The translations under genes were made by a program, and so were the position numbers. A DNA stretch of 64,000 bases, from assembly GCF_021117425.1 (NCBI RefSeq), contig NZ_CP088298.1:3286001-3350000 (forward strand), read 5' to 3'. A model generated the notes under the pieces. The model did no database searches, had not been told where the DNA came from, and saw only the letters and a list, made by a program, of their open reading frames with translations. Numbering within the stretch: position 1 is the first letter of the stretch; the number at the start of each line of letters is the position of its first letter. The DNA comes from Brevibacterium zhoupengii (GTDB lineage Bacteria > Actinomycetota > Actinomycetes > Actinomycetales > Brevibacteriaceae). This document shows positions 52,347-60,784 of the stretch, in pieces.

Positions 52347-52859
52347 TCAGTCTCGGTCGTCGGGAACTGTGCTCGGTTCCTCCATCTCCACGACCACCTC
52401 GGCGTCGGGAGATGCCTCTTTGAATACCCACGTGCGGTAGGCGTAGAAGCGGAAGATCATGGCCAAGCCGACGCCGATGATGTTCGTCGAAATGTTGTAC
52501 GTCAGCTGGTCACGCATGTCGAGCAGGTACCAGGTCACGCCCAGCGGGATGACGGTGATGATCATTCCGGCCATGTTGACGGCGATGAAGAGCGAGATGC
52601 CGCGCAGATTCGAGCCAGTGGTCCGGTCCCCATAGGTCCAGAGCCTGTTACCCATCCATACGACGGCCATCGAGATGATGGTGGAGACGATCTTGGCCTT
52701 GATCGGGCTGCCCTCGAGCAGCGGGGGGATCGACCCCAGGCCGTATGCGAGGACATTGGACAGGCCCACGTCGACGATGTATCCCAAACCACCGACAGTG
52801 AGGAACTTGAACGCTTCCGCCGCGAGGCGCCGCACACGGGCCGACAATGACTCTTTCAT
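52347..52859 (-). CDS. GtrA-family flippase-like membrane protein
   Basis: The 170-residue protein has four transmembrane helices and GtrA motifs (FKFLTVGGLGYIVDVGLSNV, 20; WMGNRLWTYGDR; RFYAYRTWVFK). GtrA proteins are thought to flip polyprenyl-phosphate-linked sugars. The ATG at 52859 starts just before the conserved part; the upstream frame is Arg/Pro-rich and overlaps the GT-C gene. It is the last gene of the GtrB-like / GT-C / GtrA operon, with an acidic C-terminal tail. Confidence 0.88.
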   Translation of the reverse strand: MKESLSARVRRLAAEAFKFLTVGGLGYIVDVGLSNVLAYGLGSIPPLLEGSPIKAKIVSTIISMAVVWMGNRLWTYGDRTTGSNLRGISLFIAVNMAGMIITVIPLGVTWYLLDMRDQLTYNISTNIIGVGLAMIFRFYAYRTWVFKEASPDAEVVVEMEEPSTVPDDRD

Positions 52860-52929
52860 TACAGTCACCGAGTCTAATCGGCCAGGTTTCGGACTCGCTG
52901 AATGCCCGCGATCGCGGCGTGCCCGGGGA

Positions 52930-54501
52930 TCACGGGGTCTCCCCCGGCGCCGAGGTGGTGGTGCGCTCCCCCGGTTCCGGAGCATCCGCGGCCGTCGCGG
53001 CTCGCTGGGCTGTCTGGGCTCGTCGGTTCCGCCACATCGCCAGGACGAACAGCAGCGCGGTGGTCACGGCCAGCGCCGGCCAGAACGTGTACCGGAAATG
53101 GTTCGACGGGACGATCGGGAAGTATCCGAACACATAGAACAGCGCCGAGGTGGACAGCATCGTGATCTCGGGCAAGAAGGTCCGTGTCCCGGCAGTCTTC
53201 ACCGCCCTCGCACCCACCGACGTCGTCTCTCGAGTTCTGGCGCGATAGGCGAAGACCAGGAGGAGACCTGCGAGAAGAGTCCAGAACCAGGGCTTGAACA
53301 GCATCGGGAAGGTGTCGAGTGCGAAGTCCTCCACATAGGGCTTGACGATGTAGTCGGCCTTGGCATCACCCTGCTCGATGCCGACATCCGCCGCGGCCCC
53401 GTGCCACTCGGCCGGCCAGTACTCCACGACAGAGGAGAAGAAGTAGAAGGAGAAGACTGCCGCCCGGTACTTGGCATAACGGAGGGGGTGGGTGATCACC
53501 TCGGTCACCCACAGGTCCTTCAGCTCCTCCTGGTGGGCGATCGGCGAGAACGGTTCTCCAGTCTCACCCTTGCCGTAGCAGTTCCAGTAGGCGTCCCAGA
53601 TCTCGCCCTTCTCCAGGCATTTGTCGCGGGCCGTGCTGATCTTGTCCTTCAGCTCGGCAGGAGCGTCCGATGCCTGGAGATCGCCGTTGGGCACGGAGAA
53701 CATGACGTCGTCAAGGAAGATCTGCGAGATCTGACCGGTGGCCTCCACGTCCTCCTGCGACGCGATGGCCGCATCCGTGGCCTTGAGGCCTGCGCCCAAG
53801 ACGACGAGGACCAACAGCGAGGCCACCGCCGTCGCAATCCCTCGCCGGGCAGCGAACCGGGCACCAGCCCCTCCCCCGAACTTGGCAAAGCGTCGACTGC
53901 TGCGCAGCCGCTTGACCAGGAGGTATCCGATGTAGACCGCTATCGGGACGATGGCGAAGATGGCGTTCTTCCTCAGTCCGAACGCATACACGAGCAGCAC
54001 CAGAGCCGGGATCCAGAGCAGCCAGGTCTTCGGGACGAAACGAGTGATGATGAGGAGGACGACGGCCAGCAGTATGGCCACGGCCATCTGCGTGTCCTTC
54101 CACATCGTCGTCATCTGCGACACCACCCACGGGGTGGCCATGATCGCCGGCCCAAGCAGCGACGCCCACCGTGGTGCGCCCCACCTGTGTACGATCACGC
54201 CGAGTGCCCAGCAGGCGAGGGCGAGGATCACGACCTGCAGGACGAACAGGCTTCCGGCTGCACCAGTGATGCTGATGAGAACACGCCACACGGCACTCAT
54301 CACCGGCGGGTGCCAGTCGGAGAACGGAATGTCGCCGGTGGCTTGGGCATACTGATTGCCGATGTCGACATTGGCGCGCCCCGGGAAGAAGAGCGCGGTG
54401 AAGACCACTGCTGGCACAAGTGTCAGCAGGGCGAGGAAGGCGTCCCAGGCGATGGCTGAGGCGAAGAAGCTTCGCAGCTTCGTTGGTTTCGGTGCCGTCA
54501 T
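52930..54501 (-). CDS. Multi-pass GT-C-type membrane protein
   Basis: The 523-residue protein has about eleven transmembrane helices and a large outside loop (about residues 240-350). The first outside loop has FFPGRANVDIGNQYAQATGD (20) and FSDWHPPVMSAVWRVL, typical of GT-C glycosyltransferases using lipid-linked sugars, as in GtrII-like or DUF6020 proteins. It would transfer a sugar delivered by the GtrB-like enzyme and GtrA to an outside acceptor. The C-terminus is Ala/Thr/Pro-rich. It overlaps the GtrB-like gene by 4 bp. Confidence 0.75.
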   Translation of the reverse strand: MTAPKPTKLRSFFASAIAWDAFLALLTLVPAVVFTALFFPGRANVDIGNQYAQATGDIPFSDWHPPVMSAVWRVLISITGAAGSLFVLQVVILALACWALGVIVHRWGAPRWASLLGPAIMATPWVVSQMTTMWKDTQMAVAILLAVVLLIITRFVPKTWLLWIPALVLLVYAFGLRKNAIFAIVPIAVYIGYLLVKRLRSSRRFAKFGGGAGARFAARRGIATAVASLLVLVVLGAGLKATDAAIASQEDVEATGQISQIFLDDVMFSVPNGDLQASDAPAELKDKISTARDKCLEKGEIWDAYWNCYGKGETGEPFSPIAHQEELKDLWVTEVITHPLRYAKYRAAVFSFYFFSSVVEYWPAEWHGAAADVGIEQGDAKADYIVKPYVEDFALDTFPMLFKPWFWTLLAGLLLVFAYRARTRETTSVGARAVKTAGTRTFLPEITMLSTSALFYVFGYFPIVPSNHFRYTFWPALAVTTALLFVLAMWRNRRAQTAQRAATAADAPEPGERTTTSAPGETP

Positions 54502-55514
54502 GAGGCGAGCGGGGTCCTCGCAGCAGACGACTGGCGAACAGTCTGACGCGGCAGGTCAAGTTCCGAGGCGCCGGCTTCCGGCACGCTGACCGCCGGTAAC
54601 CCCAGGTAGGCCAACCGCGAGGTCTCACGTCTGGCACGGCGCAGACCGTCCAAGGTCAGACCCACGCTGCCGAGCAGGAAGGCCAAGCCCATCAAAGCGG
54701 TGGCGAGGATGGCCGTCGGGAACCTGGGCACCAGCCCGGTCTGCCAGAACTCCCACACCACGGGCAGCCCGAACAGCAGTGAGGCGAGCGCAAGAATGGT
54801 GGTGATGACACCGTAGAACAGCCTCGGCCGTTCATGCCTGACCAGGGCGGAGATGAGCCCGAGGATGCGGAACCCGTCCTTGAACGTCGAGAGCTTGGAC
54901 TCGCTGCCGTCGGGACGGTCGCGGAAATCGATGGGCACCTCGGTGCTGGGCAGGCGCAGCGACATCATGTGCACGGTCAACTCGGTCTCGATCTCGAAGC
55001 GTTTGCTGATCGCGGGGAACGACTTCACGAATCGGCGGGAGAAGACCCGGTAGCCCGAGAGCATGTCGGTGACCTGGGACTGGAACAGCCAGCCGGTGAG
55101 CCGATTGAACATCATGTTCCCGGCCTCGTGACCGGGTCGATACGAGGTGGACTCCTGATTGTCCTGACGCACGCCGAGCACATGGTCATACGGCCCAGAG
55201 ACCAGAGTCTCGATCATCTCGGGCAGATGAGAGGCCTCATAGGTGTCGTCACCGTCGATCATCACGTAGATGTCGGCGTCGATATCGGCGAAGGCGCGCC
55301 TGACGACGTTGCCCTTGCCCGGGGAGTTCTCCTTGCGAACGATCGCGCCCGCCTCGGCGGCTCTCTGCGAGGTCCGGTCATTGGAGCAGTTGTCATAGAC
55401 GTAGACGATGATTCCCGGCACGGCCGCTTTGAGATCACGGACCACCTTCGCCACCGTGATCTCCTCATTGTGGCAGGGCACGATCGCAGCGATCCTGGTG
55501 GTGTCCTCGAGCAT
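54498..55514 (-). CDS. GtrB/dolichol-phosphate-mannose-synthase-like glycosyltransferase
   Basis: The 338-residue protein has a family 2 catalytic domain (IAAIVPCHNEEITVAKVVRD, 20; VYDNCSNDRTS; VMIDGDDTYE; DMLSGYRVFSRRFVKSFP) and two C-terminal transmembrane helices (about 228-252 and 265-290). Such enzymes load a sugar onto undecaprenyl or decaprenyl phosphate. GGGGAT precedes the ATG at 55514, so the longer frame from 55571 is not used. It is first of a three-gene operon whose order GtrB / GT-C / GtrA suits glycosylation of a surface polymer. Confidence 0.9.
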   Translation of the reverse strand: MLEDTTRIAAIVPCHNEEITVAKVVRDLKAAVPGIIVYVYDNCSNDRTSQRAAEAGAIVRKENSPGKGNVVRRAFADIDADIYVMIDGDDTYEASHLPEMIETLVSGPYDHVLGVRQDNQESTSYRPGHEAGNMMFNRLTGWLFQSQVTDMLSGYRVFSRRFVKSFPAISKRFEIETELTVHMMSLRLPSTEVPIDFRDRPDGSESKLSTFKDGFRILGLISALVRHERPRLFYGVITTILALASLLFGLPVVWEFWQTGLVPRFPTAILATALMGLAFLLGSVGLTLDGLRRARRETSRLAYLGLPAVSVPEAGASELDLPRQTVRQSSAARTPLAS

Positions 55515-55682
55515 GCGGTGATCCCCTCGTCGTTCTCGTCCGACCGCGCTACCGAAGCAGCAGGCGACCATGACCCTCAGCTACCCAGGGATACGGGCGC
55601 GAAGTGACGATGAGGTTACGAGAACGCGAACTGCGCCGGTCCTTCCTCGCGGCTTCCGCCACTGTTCACACTCCCGTCATCT

Positions 55683-55697
55683 CCCTCGCCGAGGTGG
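55683..55697. repeat. Gene-end motif after rloB
   Basis: CCCTCGCCGAGGTGG at 55683-55697; on the minus strand it reads CCACCTCGGCGAGGG 4 bp after the rloB stop codon. Confidence 0.7.
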
Positions 55698-55701
55698 AGC
55701 G

Positions 55702-56337
55702 TCAGTCCTGCGACAAGTCGACCTTCAATGCTTCAAGAAGCTTGTAGACTGTCGAGGACGGATTGTCGTCGGGGAAGTCAGTGCCGTCATTGCGATGTCG
55801 CTTCTCGAGAGATTTAGCTCGACGCACAGCTTCAGTCCGGCGATTCATATAGTCTGCAGCAGCCAAATGCTTGCCGTCGGACTGATCAATAGCGTTGCGC
55901 ATGCTGATCGCCTGATCGGTCTCTAAGAATGCTGTCTGCGTCGCATGGTGCAAGACCAGCCACAGTTCGAAACACGGATTGCTGACGGCTGTTGCGACAC
56001 CGTTGTCACGGGCTTAGGTCATTGCACCCTTTAGGTTGGGGTGGGGAACGGGACTTTCAACGTCAAAGACGCACCAGTATTGATCGATGTCCAAATCATT
56101 GCGCCGTTTGTCTTCACAGGCTGAATCGACAAGCGTGGACGGGACCGCACCGGTCTCCTCGATCAGAACCTCGACCGCAGTCCTCTCTGCCGACTCCGGC
56201 AACCTACTCAGCGCAGATATGTACTCTGGCTCAGTCGCTGCACCCTCCACGTAGATCCGAAACGTCGCGCGAACGGCCTTCGTCTCGGTTGTGCGCTTCA
56301 GCGACTTCTTTTTGTCTCGACGTGTTCGAGCGCTCAT
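55702..56337 (-). pseudogene. rloB: rloB-like (AbiLii) gene interrupted by an in-frame stop
   Basis: RloB/AbiLii proteins pair with an AAA ATPase in phage defence. The frame encodes a family N-terminus (RIYVEGAATEPEYISAL; YWCVFDVESPVPHPNLKGAM, 20), then TAA at 56014-56016. Reading on in the same frame gives ARDNGVATAVSNPCFELWLV (20) and NPSSTVYKLLEALKV, the RloB C-terminal half. The whole frame of 211 codons matches the usual length of about 200. A single base change, for example TTA to TAA, explains it. It overlaps rloA by 4 bp. The system may be inactive, suppressed, or work as two pieces. Confidence 0.82.
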
Positions 56338-57656
56338 CCGATCAGCCCCAGCTCACGCAGAACTTCCGGTCGCGACACATCCGGCAACGCGCCGAATCGA
56401 CCACTGAGATATCCCGCCTCGATGTTGCGCGATCGACGGACGCTTTCGCCGGCATAGTCCGCGAGTGCACCAAACCTCGTTGCTCCGTCCGGCCCTTTCT
56501 CCGTCAACCGGATCTCATCGCGATTGAGCCGGTTGAGCAGGTTGGTGTCGTGCGCGGTGAAGATCAGCTGCGCATTATTGGGATTCGAAGAGGGGTCTTG
56601 GAAGAACTTCACCAATTGAGCAGTCAAGATCGGATGAAGACTCGAATCAATCTCATCAAAGAGAACAACAGAGCCGTTCTCGATCGCGACCAAGATCGGA
56701 CCAATCAGGTTGAACCACTCGCGGGTGCCCGCTGATTCAGCAGCGAATTCAAATGCCACTCTCTCCCCCGAGATCTCGTGGACGAGTTGAGCATTCTTAC
56801 GTGCACCTCCCGTGCTGACCCTGCCTGCACGAATCGCTGGGCCCTTCGCAATTTCAACATCAGATATTCCCAGATCGGCCATCTTCAGCAAGGTCAATGC
56901 GTTGTGGCGGCGTTCTGCTCTGCCCCTGACTTTCAACTTCTCTTCGCCATCGAACATCGTGTCCAAGTCAGCATCATCGAAGGCATCGAACAGATCCATT
57001 TGCTGATCAGCTGCACCGTCGAACAAGCTCAGTGTCGACTGGCGTTCCAGTTCAGGCAGTCTCGAGGTTCCTTCGAACTGTTTGCCCAACGGGGTCATCT
57101 TCAGCAGCTCGTGAGTGAAACCAGAAGTATGAGGTTCGTCAAAACGACGCATAATCGACAGCGCCAAAGTCCTGTCGGTCAAGAGCGCACGAGTTCCCGA
57201 CAGCTCGCCGAGGCCCCTCTGCAGTGTCAGTTCGTTCCCTTCGCGTTCGAACAGTTTCCGCCGTCGGCCCGCAGGATAGTGATAGAGCGCCTCAAAGCTG
57301 ACACTATGTCGACCGATGTCGAGGTAGTAGTCGAAGCGAATACCGGACACAGTCATCTCGATGACGAACGATGAGTCGCTGTCCTTCGCATCACCGAACA
57401 AGAACGGCTCGACTGGGATCTCCTCATCCCACGACCGCAACGAGGTTCTCACAGCATCACTGACCCACAACATTGCGGCCAGAATGTTGGATTTGCCCGA
57501 AGCGTTGGGGCCGAAGACACCCGCCGCCGGCACCAGGGAAGCAGGGAGATTCGTTTGTGCTCTCGTTATCGGCCGCTCATCATCTACCGCAACCATGGAA
57601 AGTTCCGCTAGCTCTCGCATGGAGCGGAAATTTTCCACTTCAAACCTAATCAGCAT
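56334..57656 (-). CDS. rloA: RloA/AbiLi-like AAA ATPase
   Basis: The 440-residue OLD/SMC-like ATPase has the N-terminal strand FEVENFRSM, Walker A GPNASGKS (residues 49-56), a long middle region with an acidic stretch (DLFDAFDDADLDTMFDGEE, 19) and Walker B SVVLFDEIDSSLHP (about 330), then LIFTAHDTNLLNR. ATPases of this class pair with RloB in AbiL-type abortive phage defence. GGGAGA precedes the ATG. GC looks lower than in neighbouring genes, consistent with horizontal transfer. The full length suggests it is still intact. Confidence 0.85.
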   Translation of the reverse strand: MLIRFEVENFRSMRELAELSMVAVDDERPITRAQTNLPASLVPAAGVFGPNASGKSNILAAMLWVSDAVRTSLRSWDEEIPVEPFLFGDAKDSDSSFVIEMTVSGIRFDYYLDIGRHSVSFEALYHYPAGRRRKLFEREGNELTLQRGLGELSGTRALLTDRTLALSIMRRFDEPHTSGFTHELLKMTPLGKQFEGTSRLPELERQSTLSLFDGAADQQMDLFDAFDDADLDTMFDGEEKLKVRGRAERRHNALTLLKMADLGISDVEIAKGPAIRAGRVSTGGARKNAQLVHEISGERVAFEFAAESAGTREWFNLIGPILVAIENGSVVLFDEIDSSLHPILTAQLVKFFQDPSSNPNNAQLIFTAHDTNLLNRLNRDEIRLTEKGPDGATRFGALADYAGESVRRSRNIEAGYLSGRFGALPDVSRPEVLRELGLIG

Positions 57657-57795
57657 GCCATCTCCCTACGTTTTAAGTGCATTTTTCGTCGTAGATTGCC
57701 GAAATCGGAATATTAAATGCGCCTACGAATAGAATACCCCGCGAAACGACCACTAGCAGCACTTCGCTCTGAGAATCGCTTCCCCGTGCCGAGTT

Positions 57796-57845
57796 GTGGG
57801 CGATTTGTGCTGATTCAGCGATGAAATTCAGCACAAAACGCCCAC
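57796..57845. repeat. 18-bp inverted repeat with one mismatch
   Basis: Arms 57796-57813 and 57828-57845 (outer GTGGGCG, inner TTTGTGCTGA) flank a 14-nt loop in the 405-bp gap between rloA and metN. It may be a terminator or leader hairpin. The remainder of the gap shows no gene that I can support. Confidence 0.75.
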
Positions 57846-58061
57846 TCTTCCAGGACCTCGCTGCCACTCCACCGCACCGTGCCACTGACCGGGCGACCCC
57901 CGAATCCGCGTGTTCTTGGTCACGAACGGCCAGTTGTGCGTCTTTTTATGACGCCCGTGCCCGAAGCAGAGCGGCCGCCTTGGCATGCTGAATCATCGGC
58001 ACTACTGGACCGTAGGTTCATGCTGCCGATTCCCATCCCCCACCCACGCGAGGAGACGCCT

Positions 58062-59057
58062 GTGATCGAGCTGGCCAGTCTGCGGAAGACCTTCGGAGAC
58101 ACCGTCGCTCTCGAGGAGATCGATCTGTCGGTCCCCGCCGGAGAGATCCATGGCATCGTCGGCCGTTCCGGTGCCGGCAAATCCACACTCATCAGGTGTC
58201 TGACAGGACTCGAACGTCCGAGCTCCGGCACGGTCTCCATCGACGGCACCGACATCACCGACCAGTCCGGTTCAGGACTGCGCGAGGCCCGCCGCTCCAT
58301 CGGCATGGTCTTCCAGCACGTGAACCTCCTCGATTCGCGCACCGCCCTGCACAATGTGGCCCATCCCCTCCAGATCGCCGGAGTCTCCAAGGCCGAACGC
58401 CTGGCCAAGGCCCGTGAACTGCTCGAGATCGTCGGCCTCGGCGACCGTGCCGACAACTACCCCGCCCAGCTCTCCGGCGGACAGAAGCAGCGCGTGGGCA
58501 TTGCCCGGGCACTGGCTGCCGAACCCAAGGTTCTGCTGTGTGATGAGCCCACCTCGGCGCTGGATGCGACCACCACGGATCAGATCCTGGGCCTCATCCG
58601 CTCCCTGCGCGATCGCCTGGGCATCACCGTCCTCATCATCACCCACGAGATGTCGGTCATCCGCGAAATCTGCGACTCGGTGACACTGCTCGCCGATGGT
58701 CGCGTGGCCAAGACCGGCAAACTCGCCGAGGTGATCTCCGAGCCCGGCTCGACCCTGGCCAAGGATCTCGTCCCCCTTCCACCCATCGGTCTCGACGACA
58801 AAAGTTCAGCTGAGGGTTCAGAAGTCAGGGCGACCCGCCTTGTTGAGGTCTCCCTGGCCGGGACCAGCCTGCCGACGGTGCTCACCAGCGCACAGGCTGT
58901 GGGGGTCGGCGCCGATTCGATCCTCGCCGGCGCCGTCGAAACCATCGAAGGAAAGCAGGTCGGGCGCATCCGCTTCACGGTTGCCTCTGCTGCCGCGTCG
59001 AAGGAGCTCATCACCGCTCTGGAAGCCGAAGGAATCTATGCGGAGGAGGCAGCCTGA
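58062..59057 (+). CDS. metN: Methionine ABC importer ATP-binding protein
   Basis: MetN powers uptake of D/L-methionine with MetI and MetQ. The 331-residue protein has Walker [13 protein letters not shown]-loop [16 protein letters not shown], signature [15 protein letters not shown] and Walker [17 protein letters not shown]. The C-terminal NIL (ACT-like) domain at about 255-330 is typical and allows inhibition by methionine. A frame is open to 57879, but GGAG is spaced 6 nt from the GTG at 58062, where homology begins. It overlaps metI by one base. Confidence 0.92.
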   Translation: MIELASLRKTFGDTVALEEIDLSVPAGEIHGIVGRSGAGKSTLIRCLTGLERPSSGTVSIDGTDITDQSGSGLREARRSIGMVFQHVNLLDSRTALHNVAHPLQIAGVSKAERLAKARELLEIVGLGDRADNYPAQLSGGQKQRVGIARALAAEPKVLLCDEPTSALDATTTDQILGLIRSLRDRLGITVLIITHEMSVIREICDSVTLLADGRVAKTGKLAEVISEPGSTLAKDLVPLPPIGLDDKSSAEGSEVRATRLVEVSLAGTSLPTVLTSAQAVGVGADSILAGAVETIEGKQVGRIRFTVASAAASKELITALEAEGIYAEEAA

Positions 59058-59731
59058 TGGACGATCCAACATGGTTCGACAACCCGGCGATCACGCAGCA
59101 GATGCTGCCCGCGACCATCGAAACCCTGCTCATGACAGCCTGGTCGACTGGCCTGGCCGTACTCATCGGCCTGCCCCTGGGAATCTGGCTGTTCACCAGC
59201 TCGAAGGGCGGACTCACCGCACGTCCCGTGCTCTACCGGGTGCTGTCGATCATCGTCGACATCACGCGCTCGATCCCCTTCATCATCCTCATCATCGCCC
59301 TCATTCCCTTCGCCCGCTTCGTGGTGGGCTCAGCCCTAGGGTGGCAGGCGACTGTGGTGTCGCTGACCATCGGGGCGATCCCCTTCTATGCCCGCCTCGT
59401 CGAGAACTCGCTGCGTGAGGTCTCCGAAGGCAAGGTCGAAGCGGCACTGATGATGGGGGCATCGAACGGACAGGTGGTCCGGCAGGTCTACGTCCCCGAG
59501 GCGAAGCCCGGCCTGATCGGAGCCGCCACGGTCACCTCGGTGACTCTGGTGTCCTACACGGCTATGGCAGGTGCCGTGGGCGGCGGCGGGCTCGGTGCGC
59601 TGGCGATCTCGTATGGTTACCAGCGCTACCAGGCGGACACGATGATCGCCTGCATCATCGTCCTCGTCCTCATCGTCACACTCATCCAGTTCATCGGCGA
59701 CCGCATCGCCCGCGCCGTCGATCACCGCTGA
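59057..59731 (+). CDS. metI: Methionine ABC importer permease
   Basis: The 224-residue permease has five transmembrane helices and the EAA loop LVENSLREVSEGKVEAALMM (20) that docks with MetN. The pattern TLLMTAWSTGLAVLIGLPLG (20) near the start and TAMAGAVGGGGLGALAISYG (20) near the end are MetI hallmarks. It lies in metNIQ. Confidence 0.95.
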   Translation: MDDPTWFDNPAITQQMLPATIETLLMTAWSTGLAVLIGLPLGIWLFTSSKGGLTARPVLYRVLSIIVDITRSIPFIILIIALIPFARFVVGSALGWQATVVSLTIGAIPFYARLVENSLREVSEGKVEAALMMGASNGQVVRQVYVPEAKPGLIGAATVTSVTLVSYTAMAGAVGGGGLGALAISYGYQRYQADTMIACIIVLVLIVTLIQFIGDRIARAVDHR

Positions 59732-59787
59732 TCAGCACCATCACTGACTTTCACCACACTGACGCAACACATCACTCAAGGAGAACC

Positions 59788-60624
59788 ATGAAGACCAAGC
59801 TCATCGCCATCGCTGCGAGTGCGACCCTGCTGCTCTCGGGCTGCGGCCTCGTCGGCGGCGGATCCGACTCCATCGGCGAGAAGGACGGCGACATCACCAA
59901 GCTCACCATCGGTGCCACCCCGGTGCCGCAGGGTGACATCCTGAAGTTTGTCGACGAGAACCTCGCCGAGGAGGCCGGGCTCGACATCGAGGTCACCGAG
60001 TACACGGACTACACACTGCCGAACAAGGCACTGTCCGACGGTGACATCGACGCCAACTACTTCCAGCACAAGCCCTACCTCGACTCCGAGGTCGAAGGCC
60101 AGGGCTACGAGCTGACCGCGTTCGAGCCGATCAATCTCGAGCCCTTCGCGCTGTTCTCCAAGGACATCAAGGACGTCAAGGATCTGCCCAAGGGTGCGAA
60201 GATCGGCATCAACAACGATCCTGCCAACCAGGGTCGTGCACTGAAGATGCTCGAAGAGGCCAAGGTCATCACCCTCAAGGACGGTGTCGACGCGGTCGAT
60301 GCGAAACTCTCCGACGTTGAGGACAACCCGAAGAAGGTCGAATTCGTCGAGGCCGACGCCGCTCAGCTGGCGCGCACCCTCGAAGACGTCGATGCCTCGG
60401 TCATCAACGGCAACAACGCTCTCGAAGCCGGACTCAGCCCAGCAAAGGACGGAATCCTCCTGGAATCGGCCGAGAACAACCCCTACGGCAACTTCCTCGC
60501 CTCGCGGACCGAAAACAAGGACGATGAGAACCTCAAGAAGCTCGACGAGCTCCTCCACTCCCCCGAGGTGAAGAAGTTCATCGAGAAGAAGTGGTCCGAC
60601 GGATCGGTTCTGCCCAGCTTCTGA
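59788..60624 (+). CDS. metQ: Methionine-binding lipoprotein
   Basis: MetQ is the extracellular methionine receptor. The 278-residue protein has a lipoprotein signal (MKTKLIAIAASATLLLSGC, Cys19) and NlpA/MetQ features: KLTIGATPVPQGDILKFV, VTEYTDYTLPNKALSDGDID (20), NYFQHKPYLD and NDPANQGRALKMLEEA. AAGGAGA precedes the ATG. It is the last gene of metNIQ; the terminator follows about 70 bp later. Confidence 0.95.
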   Translation: MKTKLIAIAASATLLLSGCGLVGGGSDSIGEKDGDITKLTIGATPVPQGDILKFVDENLAEEAGLDIEVTEYTDYTLPNKALSDGDIDANYFQHKPYLDSEVEGQGYELTAFEPINLEPFALFSKDIKDVKDLPKGAKIGINNDPANQGRALKMLEEAKVITLKDGVDAVDAKLSDVEDNPKKVEFVEADAAQLARTLEDVDASVINGNNALEAGLSPAKDGILLESAENNPYGNFLASRTENKDDENLKKLDELLHSPEVKKFIEKKWSDGSVLPSF

Positions 60625-60696
60625 GGCTGAGCCTCTGAAGCTCAAGACTTCTTAGGATCGGAACGTCGAACCCCGGCTCCAGTTCCGATTCCGGCT

Positions 60697-60760
60697 CCAA
60701 CGGTCGGTAAGTTCTGCTCGATTTTCTCGCGATTCTCGAGCAGAACTTACCGACCGTTGG
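60697..60760. terminator. 25-bp perfect stem-loop after metQ
   Basis: Arms 60697-60721 and 60736-60760 are exact reverse complements (outer CCAACGGTCGGTAAG) with a 14-nt loop, followed on the plus strand by CGTTTTG. It probably terminates both metNIQ and the convergent beta-lactamase-like operon. Confidence 0.85.
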
Positions 60761-60784
60761 CGTTTTGTCAGCGATGAGCGGCCA

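Noticed and set aside
52675-54459. 594-codon plus-strand open frame opposite the GT-C gene
   Set aside because: It is antisense to a well-supported membrane protein and its translation is Arg/Asp/Gly-rich without family features, a GC-rich shadow frame.
56014-56337. A complete 107-residue small RloB protein
   Set aside because: The same frame continues past the TAA with the conserved RloB C-terminal half, so an interrupted gene explains it better.
57879-58061. N-terminal extension of metN
   Set aside because: No homology in these 61 codons; GGAG is placed for the GTG at 58062.
57657-58061. SAM riboswitch before metNIQ
   Set aside because: No S-box landmarks are visible; only a plain inverted repeat.
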